NCBI GenBank assembly: GCA_033085395.1
Contig: JANQBS010000473.1
Location: 1 to 19,777, forward strand
Length of the DNA: 19,777 nt
Reading direction: 5' to 3'
Source of the DNA: Xanthoparmelia taractica
Taxonomy: Eukaryota; Ascomycota; Lecanoromycetes; Lecanorales; Parmeliaceae
A program made the position numbers and the translations under genes. Positions 1 through 9,129 of this stretch are shown piece by piece (within the stretch, counting starts at the first letter, position 1; each line of letters opens with the position of its first letter). Under the pieces are notes generated by a model. It searched no databases. It saw only the letters and a list, made by a program, of their open reading frames with translations, and was not told the DNA's origin.

Positions 1-940
1 CGAACGCTTATGTAATTATAAAATTCTATAAATACATTAAAAAGATATAATTTTTTAAAAAAAGTTGAAAAAAAGTTAAAAACGACTATGTTCAATAGAT
101 ATCACATCTTTTCGACCCGTATCGACGAGATTAAGAAGTAATTAAGTATAATATAGAATAATTTAAAGATAGTAGTCGAGAATTTATTTAGAGTAGAAGA
201 TAAAATTATTTTTCTTACGATATACGTTAAAGATCTACGCTAAATTACGAAGTAATTTATAAAAAAAAGTTATAGCGTGTAATTAGATTAATTTTTTAAT
301 TTATAAGTCTAATATAAGTTAAAAGTTTAATTAAAAAAATAGATATATTAAAGCTTTTTAATTTATTATTATATTATTAATAAACGTTAAGTATATCTTA
401 TAGAAAAATAATAATATTATAGCAAAGCTACGCTCGTATCTTTTAGCTTTAATAAAGCGACTTTTTAGTAATAATAATAATTTTTAGAAGTGAAAAGTTT
501 CTTAAATCGATAATCGCGTTAAACTTTAAAAAGAAGAAGATATCGAGCTTAATAATATCGGAGAACTCGATACGAATTGCTAACTATTCGACTCGATAAA
601 TCTTAGCGGCGATAATTTCAATAGCGATAATAGTATCGATTTACTCATTCTCTTATCTCGGAGACGATTAGCGTTTACTTTATCGATACTTGCATCTATT
701 ATACTTTTATTAGGCGTACTTAAGTTTAAATTTCTTAAATCTCGAGTAGTGACTAGATTGCTATTCAGTAACCGTGTTAATTCTCGAGCTATGCGCTGTT
801 ACATGAATTATTAAGTAGGCGTTTCGTAGAATATATCGCGAATAGTCGGAGATATCAAGGCGATAGCAAGATAAGAGATCAAACATGATATTTAGTTTAT
901 TTTAGAAAGAGATATGATCAAGTTTGATATAGATCTAAAG
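1..940. repeat. AT-rich, RIP-type degraded repeat DNA
   Basis: This stretch is dominated by TA, AA and TT steps. CA and TG dinucleotides are scarce in most of it, while CG persists (for example tatcgag, actcgat, gcgataat). That pattern is what RIP leaves in ascomycete repeats, where CpA is mutated to TpA on either strand. No long open frame survives. A somewhat less degraded part lies at about 420-930, where more CG and a few TG occur, but I could not match any reading frame to a known transposon protein. It is probably an old transposable element or a mix of several. The identity is unknown; only the mutational signature is clear. Confidence 0.7.
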
Positions 941-997
941 GGGACCCGTTGATGAACCAGCGAGGGCGTAGGGTTTTTTCCGTTGCCCGGCAGGTTT

Positions 998-1169
998 TTA
1001 CGGATAGTACCTACCTCGGTCGTGACTAGTACTTGCCTTGGCTTGGCTGGTCTTGGCCGAAGCAAATAGTATTTAGGTAGCAGTCTTCGTGTGAAAAATC
1101 AATCATCTTTTCACCCAACCTCTCAATGCCCAACACATGATACTAGCATTAGGTAGGTACTTTTCGTAA
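998..1169. mobile_element. 172-bp unit with 19-bp terminal inverted repeats (MITE-like)
   Basis: The left end (998-1016) and the reverse complement of the right end (1151-1169) agree at 17 of 19 positions. The inner 11 bases, agtacctacct and aggtaggtact, are perfect inverted repeats. The interior has ordinary base composition, with many CA and TG steps and a run of CTTGG/TTGGC motifs, unlike the RIP-mutated DNA on both sides. The size and ends resemble a small non-autonomous DNA transposon, but I see no convincing target-site duplication and no coding capacity. It could instead be a remnant of single-copy DNA trapped between two repeats that happens to carry inverted ends. Confidence 0.4.
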
Positions 1170-2086
1170 CATACTCTAACGTATAATATTACGAGATCTT
1201 ATAAGCTTTTTATCTAATTTATTTAAAAAGTAATATATTCTCTCTACTTTTACGTAGTTAATAATTAGAAATTAGAGTTACTTAGTATAATTTAAAGATA
1301 TAACTCTACGATCTAAATAATTAATATAATTATAAAGAAATATCTTCGCTAATTTAATAATTAAATAAAACGATCTTCTCTATTTCTAATAAATAATTTT
1401 AATACTTATATAATAATATATAAAACGTTTAGTAAGGAGATTATTATAGAAGGTTTAAGATAAATTATCGTGCTTTAATTATCTTTAAATATTATTTCTC
1501 TATATTAATTATTAGATTAAAAAATTATTTAAAATTAAAAGACTCTCGTACGTAATTAGTTTATTCGATTTATAATAAAGTTATTTAATATTAATTAGAA
1601 TTCTAAGATTATTATAAACGTATTACGAATAATTAAATATCTAGAAGAATAATATTTCTATAATTACGATACGTAACTATTGAATTTAATCTAAGATTTA
1701 TAACTAGTCTAGATTAGAGAATTATAATAATAATAAATAATCTAATTATATTATAACGTTAAGATTAAATTCGTAAGCGAATAAATATTTAAATCTTTTT
1801 AAATCTCGTTATTAAGAAGATTTATAATTAAGAAGAAGATATTCTAAAGACTATCGTTATTTATTATAATAAAGAACGTATTATAGAGTTAAATAAGAGA
1901 TAGAAGCTATTTTAAAGATGTTAATTTAAGAGACTCTCTTCGCTCTATAAATCTTAAAACTATATAAAGAATAATAGAAATCTAGAGATTTATCTCTTAT
2001 AAAGACTCTACGACGAAGTAAAAGAGAGCTTTATCTTTTTAGAAGCATTGTCTTATATTAAGATAAGTTAAATAACTAAATTAAGA
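1170..2086. repeat. AT-rich, RIP-type degraded repeat DNA, unidentified element
   Basis: Composition changes abruptly at about 1165-1170 into TA-rich, CA/TG-poor sequence. In one plus-strand frame across about 1440-2040, stops are almost all TAA or TAG rather than TGA. That is what conversion of CAA and CAG glutamine codons would give, so this may be a decayed plus-strand coding region. I could not recognise the family from the residual reading. Confidence 0.6.
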
Positions 2087-2215
2087 ATATATAGTAGACT
2101 TAAAAATATATAGTAGACTTGAAAATATATAGTAGACTTAGACATATATAGTAGACTTGAAAATATATAGTAGACTTAGACATATATAGTAGACTTGAAA
2201 ATATATAGTAGATCT
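2087..2215. repeat. Tandem array of a 19-bp unit, about 7 copies
   Basis: The core gtagact recurs exactly every 19 bases at 2094, 2113, 2132, 2151, 2170 and 2189, with a diverged seventh copy at 2208 (gtagatct). The consensus is atatatagtagacttgaaa. From 2120 the spacer alternates strictly between tgaaa and tagac, giving a 38-bp higher-order period. The array lies inside RIP-type DNA and has no coding potential. Confidence 0.9.
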
Positions 2216-2811
2216 AAATAGAACTAGTGTTAATCTACTAGTGTATATTCGATATAAAGAAATATTCGTTATAACGGACTACTGCATTAGATTTCTTCGT
2301 TTCGTTATATCGAAAGTCGACAGTAGAAAGACTTCCTTAACTCCCTCTCCAAGACTCGAAAGATACTTTCGAAGTCTTTACCAAGGTCTCCTAACTATAA
2401 CTTTCTATAATAGTATTCGTCTTATACATTAAGTCTAAACTATAGCTTACTAGAATAATAAGATATTTATTACTTTAGTTTTATTCTCAATTCTAACTCG
2501 TGACAAGTATATATCCTCGCTAAGAGAATTTTATTAAACTCATTAGATTTCGCCTATCTTATCTATTGAATTGCTAGCTGAATTAGTGGATTATTCTCCG
2601 CTGAAATTGGCTGGAAACCGAGCGAAATGATTACCCAATATCAACAATATACACGACCGCGGCAGTCTCCGCTATCGTTCACGAACGTAGTCTCCTATTC
2701 AAGTTGCACGGATCGTGCTCCTAGGTCAACAAGACTTTATGCTTTGGGGAAGTGTCATGCCATGTCGTTCCAGACTATGACAGTATAGCTTCTGAAACGC
2801 ATCTAGAATCG
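2216..2811. other. Edge of the AT-rich flank and upstream region of the RasGEF gene
   Basis: Composition moves from TA-rich to ordinary between about 2450 and 2600. An 8-bp direct repeat, actagtgt, sits at the start (about 2224-2243). No protein gene, tRNA or rRNA is visible. The part after about 2560 probably holds the promoter of the downstream RasGEF gene, but I see no clear TATA box. Short ORFs here begin only at non-ATG codons or stop within a few codons. Confidence 0.5.
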
Positions 2812-2943
2812 ATGCCCTCAACGGGATCCACGTCCTCATGCCCAAGGATGATCCAAATTATGCACACACGATTTGACTCCACCACTTGGACACCTTCTGG
2901 CCCCTTGTCCCTTTGCATGCTTCATATAGGCACATCCTTGTAA
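2812..2943 (+). promoter_or_regulatory. Possible upstream ORF whose stop overlaps the RasGEF start
   Basis: An ATG at 2812 opens a 43-codon frame ending at TAA 2941-2943. The last A of that stop is the first base of the ATG chosen for the RasGEF protein (TAATG). If the transcript begins upstream of 2812, this uORF would be translated first and the main product would depend on reinitiation or leaky scanning. The peptide has no recognisable motif. The transcription start is unknown, so function is inference. Confidence 0.35.
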
Positions 2944-5900
2944 TGGAGGTGCGCAAATCGTCCAAAAAAACCAGGTCCTACGGAGGATCCCCTAGAAGTT
3001 CGCGAACATCTCAGAACCCTCCTCCGAATCCAAGCTCAGCGGCGCGTCCACAGTATAAAGAGCGTGTGAGATCATCACCTTTGGAAGTGCCTCAAATTGA
3101 TGAGCAACGGCAGCAGAGGACGGCACAACAAATGTTCGCGGGCAAGGTCAGGAGGGAAAGTCAGGAAAGTCGTACTTCGGAACCTGTCTCAAGGCCTTTG
3201 GGGCGGCTTTTCGCTCCAGTCTCGAACGAATCTGCTGTTCACGCACAGCCTTGTGGCAATAATGGCCGTGTAAAGATGTCCTCAACTTGTTACAAGAGGG
3301 ACGAGTTTGCTAACCTTGGTGCGAAGACCGCAGATGTTCACGAAGTTATCCTTGCGGTAGTGGGTGCTCCGGCCGTTGGAAAATCGACGTTTGTGCGTTG
3401 TGCGTTAGATCTCAAAAATGCGCCAACATCACCCATCTCCAGCAAAAAGGTCTGTCTGGAGGGTAAAATATCAGTAGTTAAACTGCTTGAACTAGGCTTC
3501 GAAGACTTGGGAATCGCGGCGGATCAGAGTGTCCGCTGGCCTACGAAAGTTGGGGACTATAACACACCGATCATTGATGGAGTGTTGGCTCTGTACGATG
3601 TCAAGGATCAGGGTAGTATAGCTTGTATCCCAGCATTACTAAGTGAGTCTTTCGGGTGTCAGCAGTTCTTCCTTCCAAGTGAGACAATGAAGAGATTGGA
3701 GTTTTCCGGAGTGATACAACGACAAAGGGTGAAAGATAAGCAGTAACTTACATTAGAGGCCACTTCTAGAAGCATCGTCCAACCACGGAATTCCCACGGT
3801 ACTTGTATCTGCTAAATCTGACAGTCCACGGGCATCATGGGAAGTGGATCAAGACATGGTAGAGGAGCTTTGCGATAACGCCACAGGCATTGAGTCTTTG
3901 TCAGTTTCACTATCTGCACCGGAAACATATAAAAGATGTATTTCTATCATCTTGCGGAACATTATGGTGAAAAGACGCGGTGAGCTTCCTCCCTTACTTG
4001 CTTGAATCCTTTCTATATGTCCCGCTTGATATATCCTTTGGGTAAGATGATACTATATGGCTTGACTAATTAGGTAAAAAGAAATCCTCACATCAAAGCG
4101 CCCCACACGACCTCGCGCTCAGACCGCCACATATACTACAATTACTGGAGATGCCATCCACACTTCACATCCAGCTCGTGCACAGAGCAAGCATGGCCGA
4201 GCTGCTTCTGACGTGCCCAACCCTGTGACGCGAAAAATGGAACCAGCCACGTCACTGTTATCGGTGCCAAAGCCGGTCACGGCCGATGATTCTCAAGCCG
4301 AGTACTTGAAAAGACCGATAACTACTCGCGCAGAGTCCAAAGTATCCTCTCATGGCGAACAGTCACGAGACTCACGAAAGTCCTCAGACGACGATAATCA
4401 TGAGCCTGTGTTCTCTATTAGGGGCACGGAAGTCCTAAGTTCAGGAGATCTCCCTCCAAATAATATTGGTATATCAATCAGGGGTAAGGCTCGAGACACA
4501 TCGACTACTGTGCCAACTGCTTTCCAAGGCCGCAGCGACACCCAAGACAGTAGCGTAGCTGATTTTAATATCCTCAGCCCTCAGAACACCAAATCCGCGG
4601 AGACAGAGGATGGCGACGCCAAGGAATCAGGGGTGGCCTTCGAGGATCTTGTGGATAGGCTTCTGGCACAGCCTATTTCGAAATCAGACTTAAAGTTTGC
4701 CCCCATCTTCCTGTGTTTATATCGGAAATTTGCTCCCCCTTCCTCGCTGATCGAAGCCATTGTCCGTCGCTTCGAGGACTTGAAGGACCAAGACCTTCCC
4801 CATCTGACTCGAAAGACTTTCCAGCTAAGGTATCTCAACACTCTTAGAGATTGGACCTCGGGTTACCCGGGCGACTTTGCCCACCCTCTGACTCGCCGAG
4901 CAATGAGTCTCTTTGTGCAGGGTTTAGCCGTGAGTCCAGAATACACCACCGCTATCAAAGAGATAAGCCTGTATTTAGATGTGGTTGCGGAGGACGATGA
5001 CGCTCAGTGGGCATGCTCTGACAAAAGTAGAAGTCGTGCAAATACCACAGAGAGCTTTTTGACCGTTTCCTCTGTTCAAAGCGCTGCGTCAACGCTCAAC
5101 GCAGACTCTCCAACGCTTACTGCGGATTCATCCACAGAGGACGTGGTTGAACACATAGGATTAGGGAAAGTTCAGCCTAATAGGATCTCGGAGACACCCT
5201 CATTGGTACCTGGCACTGGTAGACCAGAAAGCCAATGTCCCGGCTCGGTCCAGAAACCCCTGAACACGCTTGAGAACGCCCAGCGCCAAGCGCAACTTCT
5301 GACTCCAATACCTCGAAATTTGCTCACAAAGGTTCAGTGGCACCAATTCATGGATGTTCCGGAAGTGGAGGTTGCCCGCGAACTGACACGCATTGACTGG
5401 ATCATGTACTCTTCCATCAGACCGCGCGATCTTATAAGACACGTGAGTCTTGCAAATGATCAGAAGGAGAAGTGCAAAAGCCTCGGGAACTTCAACAGGA
5501 TGATACATCAGTTCAACCATGTCGCCTTCTGGGTCGCAAATGTCATACTCCTTCGCGACAAGCCGAAGCACAGGGCAAGAGCCCTGGAGAAGTTCATGAG
5601 TATAGCATGGAAATTGCGATACTTGAATAATTACAATTCCCTTGGAGCTATGATTTCCGGAATAAATAGCATAGCGGTGCATCGCTTAGCACAGACCCGA
5701 GAACTGATCCCAGTTCCGGCGCAGAAACAATTCATGCGCCTCGAAATTCTCATGGGATCCCAAAAGAGCCACTCCGCATATCGCTTAGCTTGGACCAATA
5801 CTCCAACGCAACGTATCCCATTTCTTCCGCTTCATCTACGGGATCTTGTTCTTGCTGAGCAAGGCAACCGAACATACGTGTCCGGCGCAGAAGGCGAGCG

Positions 5901-6272
5901 TATCAATTGGAAGAAATTTGAGATCATGGGAGAGGTGATCATAGGCATTCAAAAAAGTCAGGAGATCCCTTATCCAACCATAAACCGGAATGAAGAAATG
6001 CAGCGGTTAATCCTCGACGGACGTTTTTGCGAGGATGAAGATGTAAGTCTGGTACTTCCTACCCTCCTTCTGCTAACCCAACATCTACGTCTTGAGCGTT
6101 GGGTTACCCAAATCGTAATTGGTTCGATTTGATCATTTCGCAGTTGCCTGCACTCCTTAGGATCTGCCGCTGACCTTTTATTTTCAAGGAGCTTTATGAG
6201 CGCAGCATTCAATTGGAGGGGCAAGGTCCCGGAGAAAACACCAGAAAGAAATTCAATTGGTTCCAGCGGTGA
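2943..6272 (+). CDS. Ras guanine-nucleotide exchange factor with N-terminal GTPase-like domain (984 aa)
   Basis: Model: exons 2943-3642, 3770-3979, 4082-6042 and 6189-6272, 2955 nt. The start is the first ATG in the frame. Introns begin GTGAGT, GTGAGC and GTAAGT; the second and third have CTAAT and CTGAC branch points. Acceptor 4081 (AAAG) is used because the TAG at 4073 is too near its branch point and gives the wrong frame. Residues 141-148 form a P-loop (GAPAVGKS). A Ras-like fold follows, with HGIPTVLVSAKSD at the usual N/TKxD site, where Asn is Ala248. A disordered Ser/Thr-rich linker leads to a RasGEF-N (REM) domain at about 485-605 and the catalytic RasGEF (Cdc25-like) domain at about 713-957, with FNRMIHQFNHVAFWV, YLNNYNS and PFLPLHLRDL. 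The short last exon gives the terminal ELYERSIQLE helix. The family exchanges GDP for GTP on Ras-type GTPases at membranes. The exact GTPase target is not visible. Confidence 0.93.
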
Positions 6273-6730
6273 AAGAAGTGCGATTTAAATAGTGCCGAAT
6301 ACTTTTGCTGTGAGTAGCACTTGATCCTGGCAGCACGTGAGTTACATTAGCGAGAGCGCGAACAACGATGTGGACATGGTTGTGTCTGCCTCCATCAATA
6401 TCCAGCGACGACGCCCGCGGTGAAACATCTTGTCCGACTTCCTGGATAAGCGTTTATCGTATGTCGAAGTTGATTCAATTATGCAGTACGGATGGGATCA
6501 TCATTCGCGCTCGTTTACCAAGGGCCCTACCTTGACTTGGCAACTGCGACAATTGAGACTGGCAGTACAAGCCTTGCACAGGAATCAGCCCGACGGCTAC
6601 GTCCACTTGCCTCTCCCCACCTTCCTAATTCTAATGTATATACGCGCAACCCCTACACAGGCATGCTGCATGAAGAAATGACAGCTGTCGAGGAACAAAT
6701 CATTTGCACATTGACACCTCCAAGTGCTTT
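6273..6730. other. Convergent 3' intergenic region
   Basis: This is the space between the 3' ends of the RasGEF gene (plus) and the zinc-finger gene (minus). It must hold both 3' UTRs and polyadenylation sites. A plus-strand open frame at 6430-6681 starts at TTG, has no recognisable motif and lies in presumed 3' UTR. I see no RNA gene. Confidence 0.6.
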
Positions 6731-7388
6731 CTATAACCACTGCTCTCGGGCTTGAGGCGCGTTAATCGTCGATCTTCTGGCTTTGGAAGGATCTGTAACA
6801 AGTTTGGAGAATTCCTTCAACCCATCCCCATCCACACCCTTGAAGTTCCTTAGGATCCTCAACCTGTGAATGCCATTATGTGGAGCCCATTTGGCCGCTG
6901 CTCTGCCGTCACGAGCCGATTCCCTGATTCTACCTCGTCCCCACTTTCGATCGCTACGTTCGCTGCTGAGTAGATGGTTCTTCAGCTGATCCGTAAGAGG
7001 CTTAGTTGCGGCTTCATATATTTCTTTGAGCTGATCCCGCAGCTGAGGGTAATGAGTGTATAAAAGTTGAAGATCGGCAGATGACTCAAGAGAAGATGGT
7101 GAACGTGTCCCAGATGAAGGCCTGTGGCTGTTGCTATGAGACTCCGAGGAGCCGGTGAACGCTATGCCTGCCGAGGGTTTTGGGGGCAGACTATTTGAGA
7201 TTGAGGTGAGAGGTGATACTGTAGAGTGAGTGGTCTGATGGCTCTTGTAGCACTCAACAGAGCAGCTTCGACGGTTCAGCCTGTAACCTCACAGAAACGA
7301 ATACAGGTACGCACTGCTGTAGTCGACACAACGGGCATTTATACCTAGCCATGTGGGTGTTGCATACCCCACACTTGACCGAATACAT
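6731..7388 (-). CDS. HIT-type zinc-finger protein (202 aa)
   Basis: Model on the minus strand: exon 1 7388-7315, intron 7314-7266 (49 nt, GTGCGT donor, CTGAAC branch-like site, AAG acceptor), exon 2 7265-6731; 609 nt with stop TAG. Splicing restores the complete zf-HIT knuckle at the N-terminus: C6-x2-C9, C18-x2-C21, C26-x3-C30, H34-x3-H38 (CGVC, YKCPLC, HCSVECYKSH). A Ser/Pro-rich linker follows, then a conserved C-terminal helical part with LQLLYTHYPQLRDQLKEIY and a terminal GDGLKEFSKLV motif seen in fungal HIT-finger proteins. The ATG at 7388 is the first in frame, and HIT proteins commonly begin a few residues before the first CxxC. Family members such as yeast Hit1/human ZNHIT3 act in box C/D snoRNP assembly; others belong to chromatin complexes. 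Hit1/ZNHIT3-like is my best guess, not proven. Confidence 0.9.
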
Positions 7389-7607
7389 CAGCCAGACTCT
7401 ATATCTCACGATGCTTGGAGAGACGTCCCTTCTTAGTTCGACGAGATTAGTAATAGCACGTCCGAAAATTTGTGTAATTCTTTGGCGCCCCTGGCCCGCC
7501 ACCTTCTTGAATTCACTTTAAGTCGAGCGGAACAAGAAAAGTTCTCCCAACCATATACTCACAACACTCTTCAACCAAAGAACAAATGTAATCAATCTAA
7601 TTTGAAC
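7389..7607. promoter_or_regulatory. Divergent promoter between the HIT-finger gene and NFU1
   Basis: Only 219 bp separate the two start codons, which face away from each other, so both 5' UTRs and promoters must fit here. There is no clear TATA box. The NFU1 side has an A/C-rich leader typical of fungal 5' UTRs and includes an ATG immediately followed by TAA at 7586-7591, 16 nt before the NFU1 start. That would be a minimal start-stop uORF if it is transcribed. Confidence 0.65.
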
Positions 7608-8665
7608 ATGTCGATCTTGATGCCACGGGCCTCTTTGCAAGCCCTTGGCTTCTTGCGGCCCTCGCTAGTAGCCTCTCAATCAAGGTGTTTTAGAAGCTTT
7701 CATCAATATGTCACACCGATCCTCTCAATAGGTCCAAATACACGGGTCAGACAGCGGTTTGAAATTTTCAAATTGAAGACCAAATTCCAATCACACGCCT
7801 TCGCCGGCGGAGTCCGAACTATATTCATCCAAACAGAGAACACACCAAACCCTGATGTGAGCAAAGGACCCTACACGACTAGTATCAGCTGCTGAGCCAT
7901 CCAAGGCACTGAAGTTCCTTCCCAATCACACCATTCTACCTGAGGGCTTATCGTCACCCTTTCTCGAATATCTCTCGCCTAGGTCTACATTGGCGCCTCC
8001 ACACCCTTCACCTTTAGCTGCGCGATTACTGAGTATAGATGGGATCACTTCAATATTCTATGGGCCAGATTTTATCACTGTCACGAAGGCCTCTGATGCC
8101 GTCTGGGCGCACGTCAAACCGGAGGTTTTCAGCTTGATCACAGAGGCAGTGACTTCTGGCGAGCAGATTGTCAATACGGTCGAGAACAAGACCGCTGAAG
8201 CCGGGCAAGGAGGAGGAGAACAGGACACGCTTGGATACGACGAGAATGATAGTGAAGTGGTAGGCATGATTAAGGAACTTCTCGAAACTAGGATTCGTCC
8301 AGCGATCCAAGATGACGGGGGCGACATTGAGTTTCGAGGCTTCGAAAATGGGAATGTTTTGTTAAAGCTCCGCGGTGCTTGTAGAACGTGTGATTCAAGT
8401 ACGGTGACTTTGAAGAACGGCATCGAGAGCATGCTTATGCATTATGTTCGTGTTACCACACTCTAGCTACAAGGTCTACAATTGTACTGACAATAACCCG
8501 CTACAGATCGAAGAAGTTAGAGCTGTCACACAGGTGCTCGATCAAGAAGAGGAGATAGCTATGCAAGAGTTTGCCAAGTTCGAGGCGAAGTTGAAGGCAC
8601 AGAAGGGACCAGATGCCATTGCTTCAACAGTGGGTAAAGGGAGCTTGGATACTGCAGAGGCCTGA
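7608..8665 (+). CDS. NFU1: Mitochondrial iron-sulfur cluster scaffold/carrier NFU1 (315 aa)
   Basis: Model: exons 7608-7856, 7906-8445 and 8507-8665, 948 nt. Introns are 49 nt (GTGAGC...CCAAG) and 61 nt (GTTCGT, ACTGAC branch, CTACAG); both are phase 0. Residues 1-40 are rich in Arg, Ser and hydrophobics with no acid, a mitochondrial targeting peptide. The Nfu N domain (about 73-170) opens with FIQTENTPNPD, completed across intron 1 as ALKFLPN. The NifU-like C-terminal domain (about 200-275) has QDDGGDIEFRGF and the cluster-binding motif C242-R-T-C245, followed by TLKNGIESML and, across intron 2, IEEVRAVTQV. The protein dimerises to hold a 4Fe-4S cluster through this CxxC and passes it late in the mitochondrial pathway to clients such as lipoyl synthase. 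A Glu/Lys-rich tail closes it. Length is normal for fungal NFU1. Confidence 0.97.
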
Positions 8666-8814
8666 AACGTAAAGCCATGAACGTGCAGTTTTGACGGCAT
8701 GGGATTTGAATCGAAAGACGTTTGGGGTGTTATTAAGTAGGTGAGGACTACTTGAGACCGAGCTTATGATGGGCTCTCCGAGATCGCCACTGGGTCTCCT
8801 GTCCAAATCCAGCT
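8666..8814. other. NFU1 3' flank
   Basis: A short stretch that probably contains the NFU1 3' UTR and polyadenylation site. I see no gene or distinct signal in it. Confidence 0.5.
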
Positions 8815-9129
8815 ATGAGCGGCGTGAAATATCTCCAAGAACAATCTGAATATGCCAAAGCAAAAGTCCAGACGAAGTGGCCCGATAATTTAAGCGCCAC
8901 TTCAATTTATTGGAAAGCCTCGAAGAGCTCGCCGAACAATTCCGGTATCTTTCTTGGAAATGCACTCCGTGAGATAGTTCGTAACCCTCTGACATACTAT
9001 CCAAATTCTGGAGATGGAGGGAGATATGAAGGAGTATACCTGTACGATGGGTATGAATCCGACTTTCAGACAGACCTCCAAGATCGACAAGCACTGCTGT
9101 CTCATGATGTTCTGACAATGGTAAAGTAG
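8815..9129 (+). CDS. Hypothetical 104-aa protein (uncertain)
   Basis: A single uninterrupted frame from ATG 8815 to TAG 9127-9129. The product begins MSGVKYLQEQSEYAKAKVQT, is rich in Tyr, Ser, Asn and Gly, and shows an aromatic acidic stretch (YEGVYLYDGYESDF). It has no signal peptide, membrane segment, cysteine or known motif. It starts 149 bp after NFU1 on the same strand, so it could lie in the NFU1 3' UTR. A longer frame (8813-9235, minus) overlaps it antisense, and neither has an obvious intron. A GTAAAG just before the stop could be a donor to an unseen exon. I do not recognise it; it could be a species-specific small gene or chance. Confidence 0.3.
   Translation: MSGVKYLQEQSEYAKAKVQTKWPDNLSATSIYWKASKSSPNNSGIFLGNALREIVRNPLTYYPNSGDGGRYEGVYLYDGYESDFQTDLQDRQALLSHDVLTMVK

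Noticed and set aside
2241..2432. 63-codon ORF at the edge of the AT-rich flank
   Set aside because: Low-complexity composition at a RIP boundary and no recognisable motif.
2886..2942. 19-residue N-terminal extension of the RasGEF protein
   Set aside because: It would start at TTG; the first ATG in the frame is at 2943.
5200..5682. 160-codon open frame on the minus strand
   Set aside because: It lies wholly antisense to the conserved RasGEF catalytic domain and has no motif of its own.
7389..7502. Longer HIT-finger protein starting at 7502
   Set aside because: That start is GTG, and the first ATG (7388) puts the zinc knuckle at the N-terminus as in relatives.
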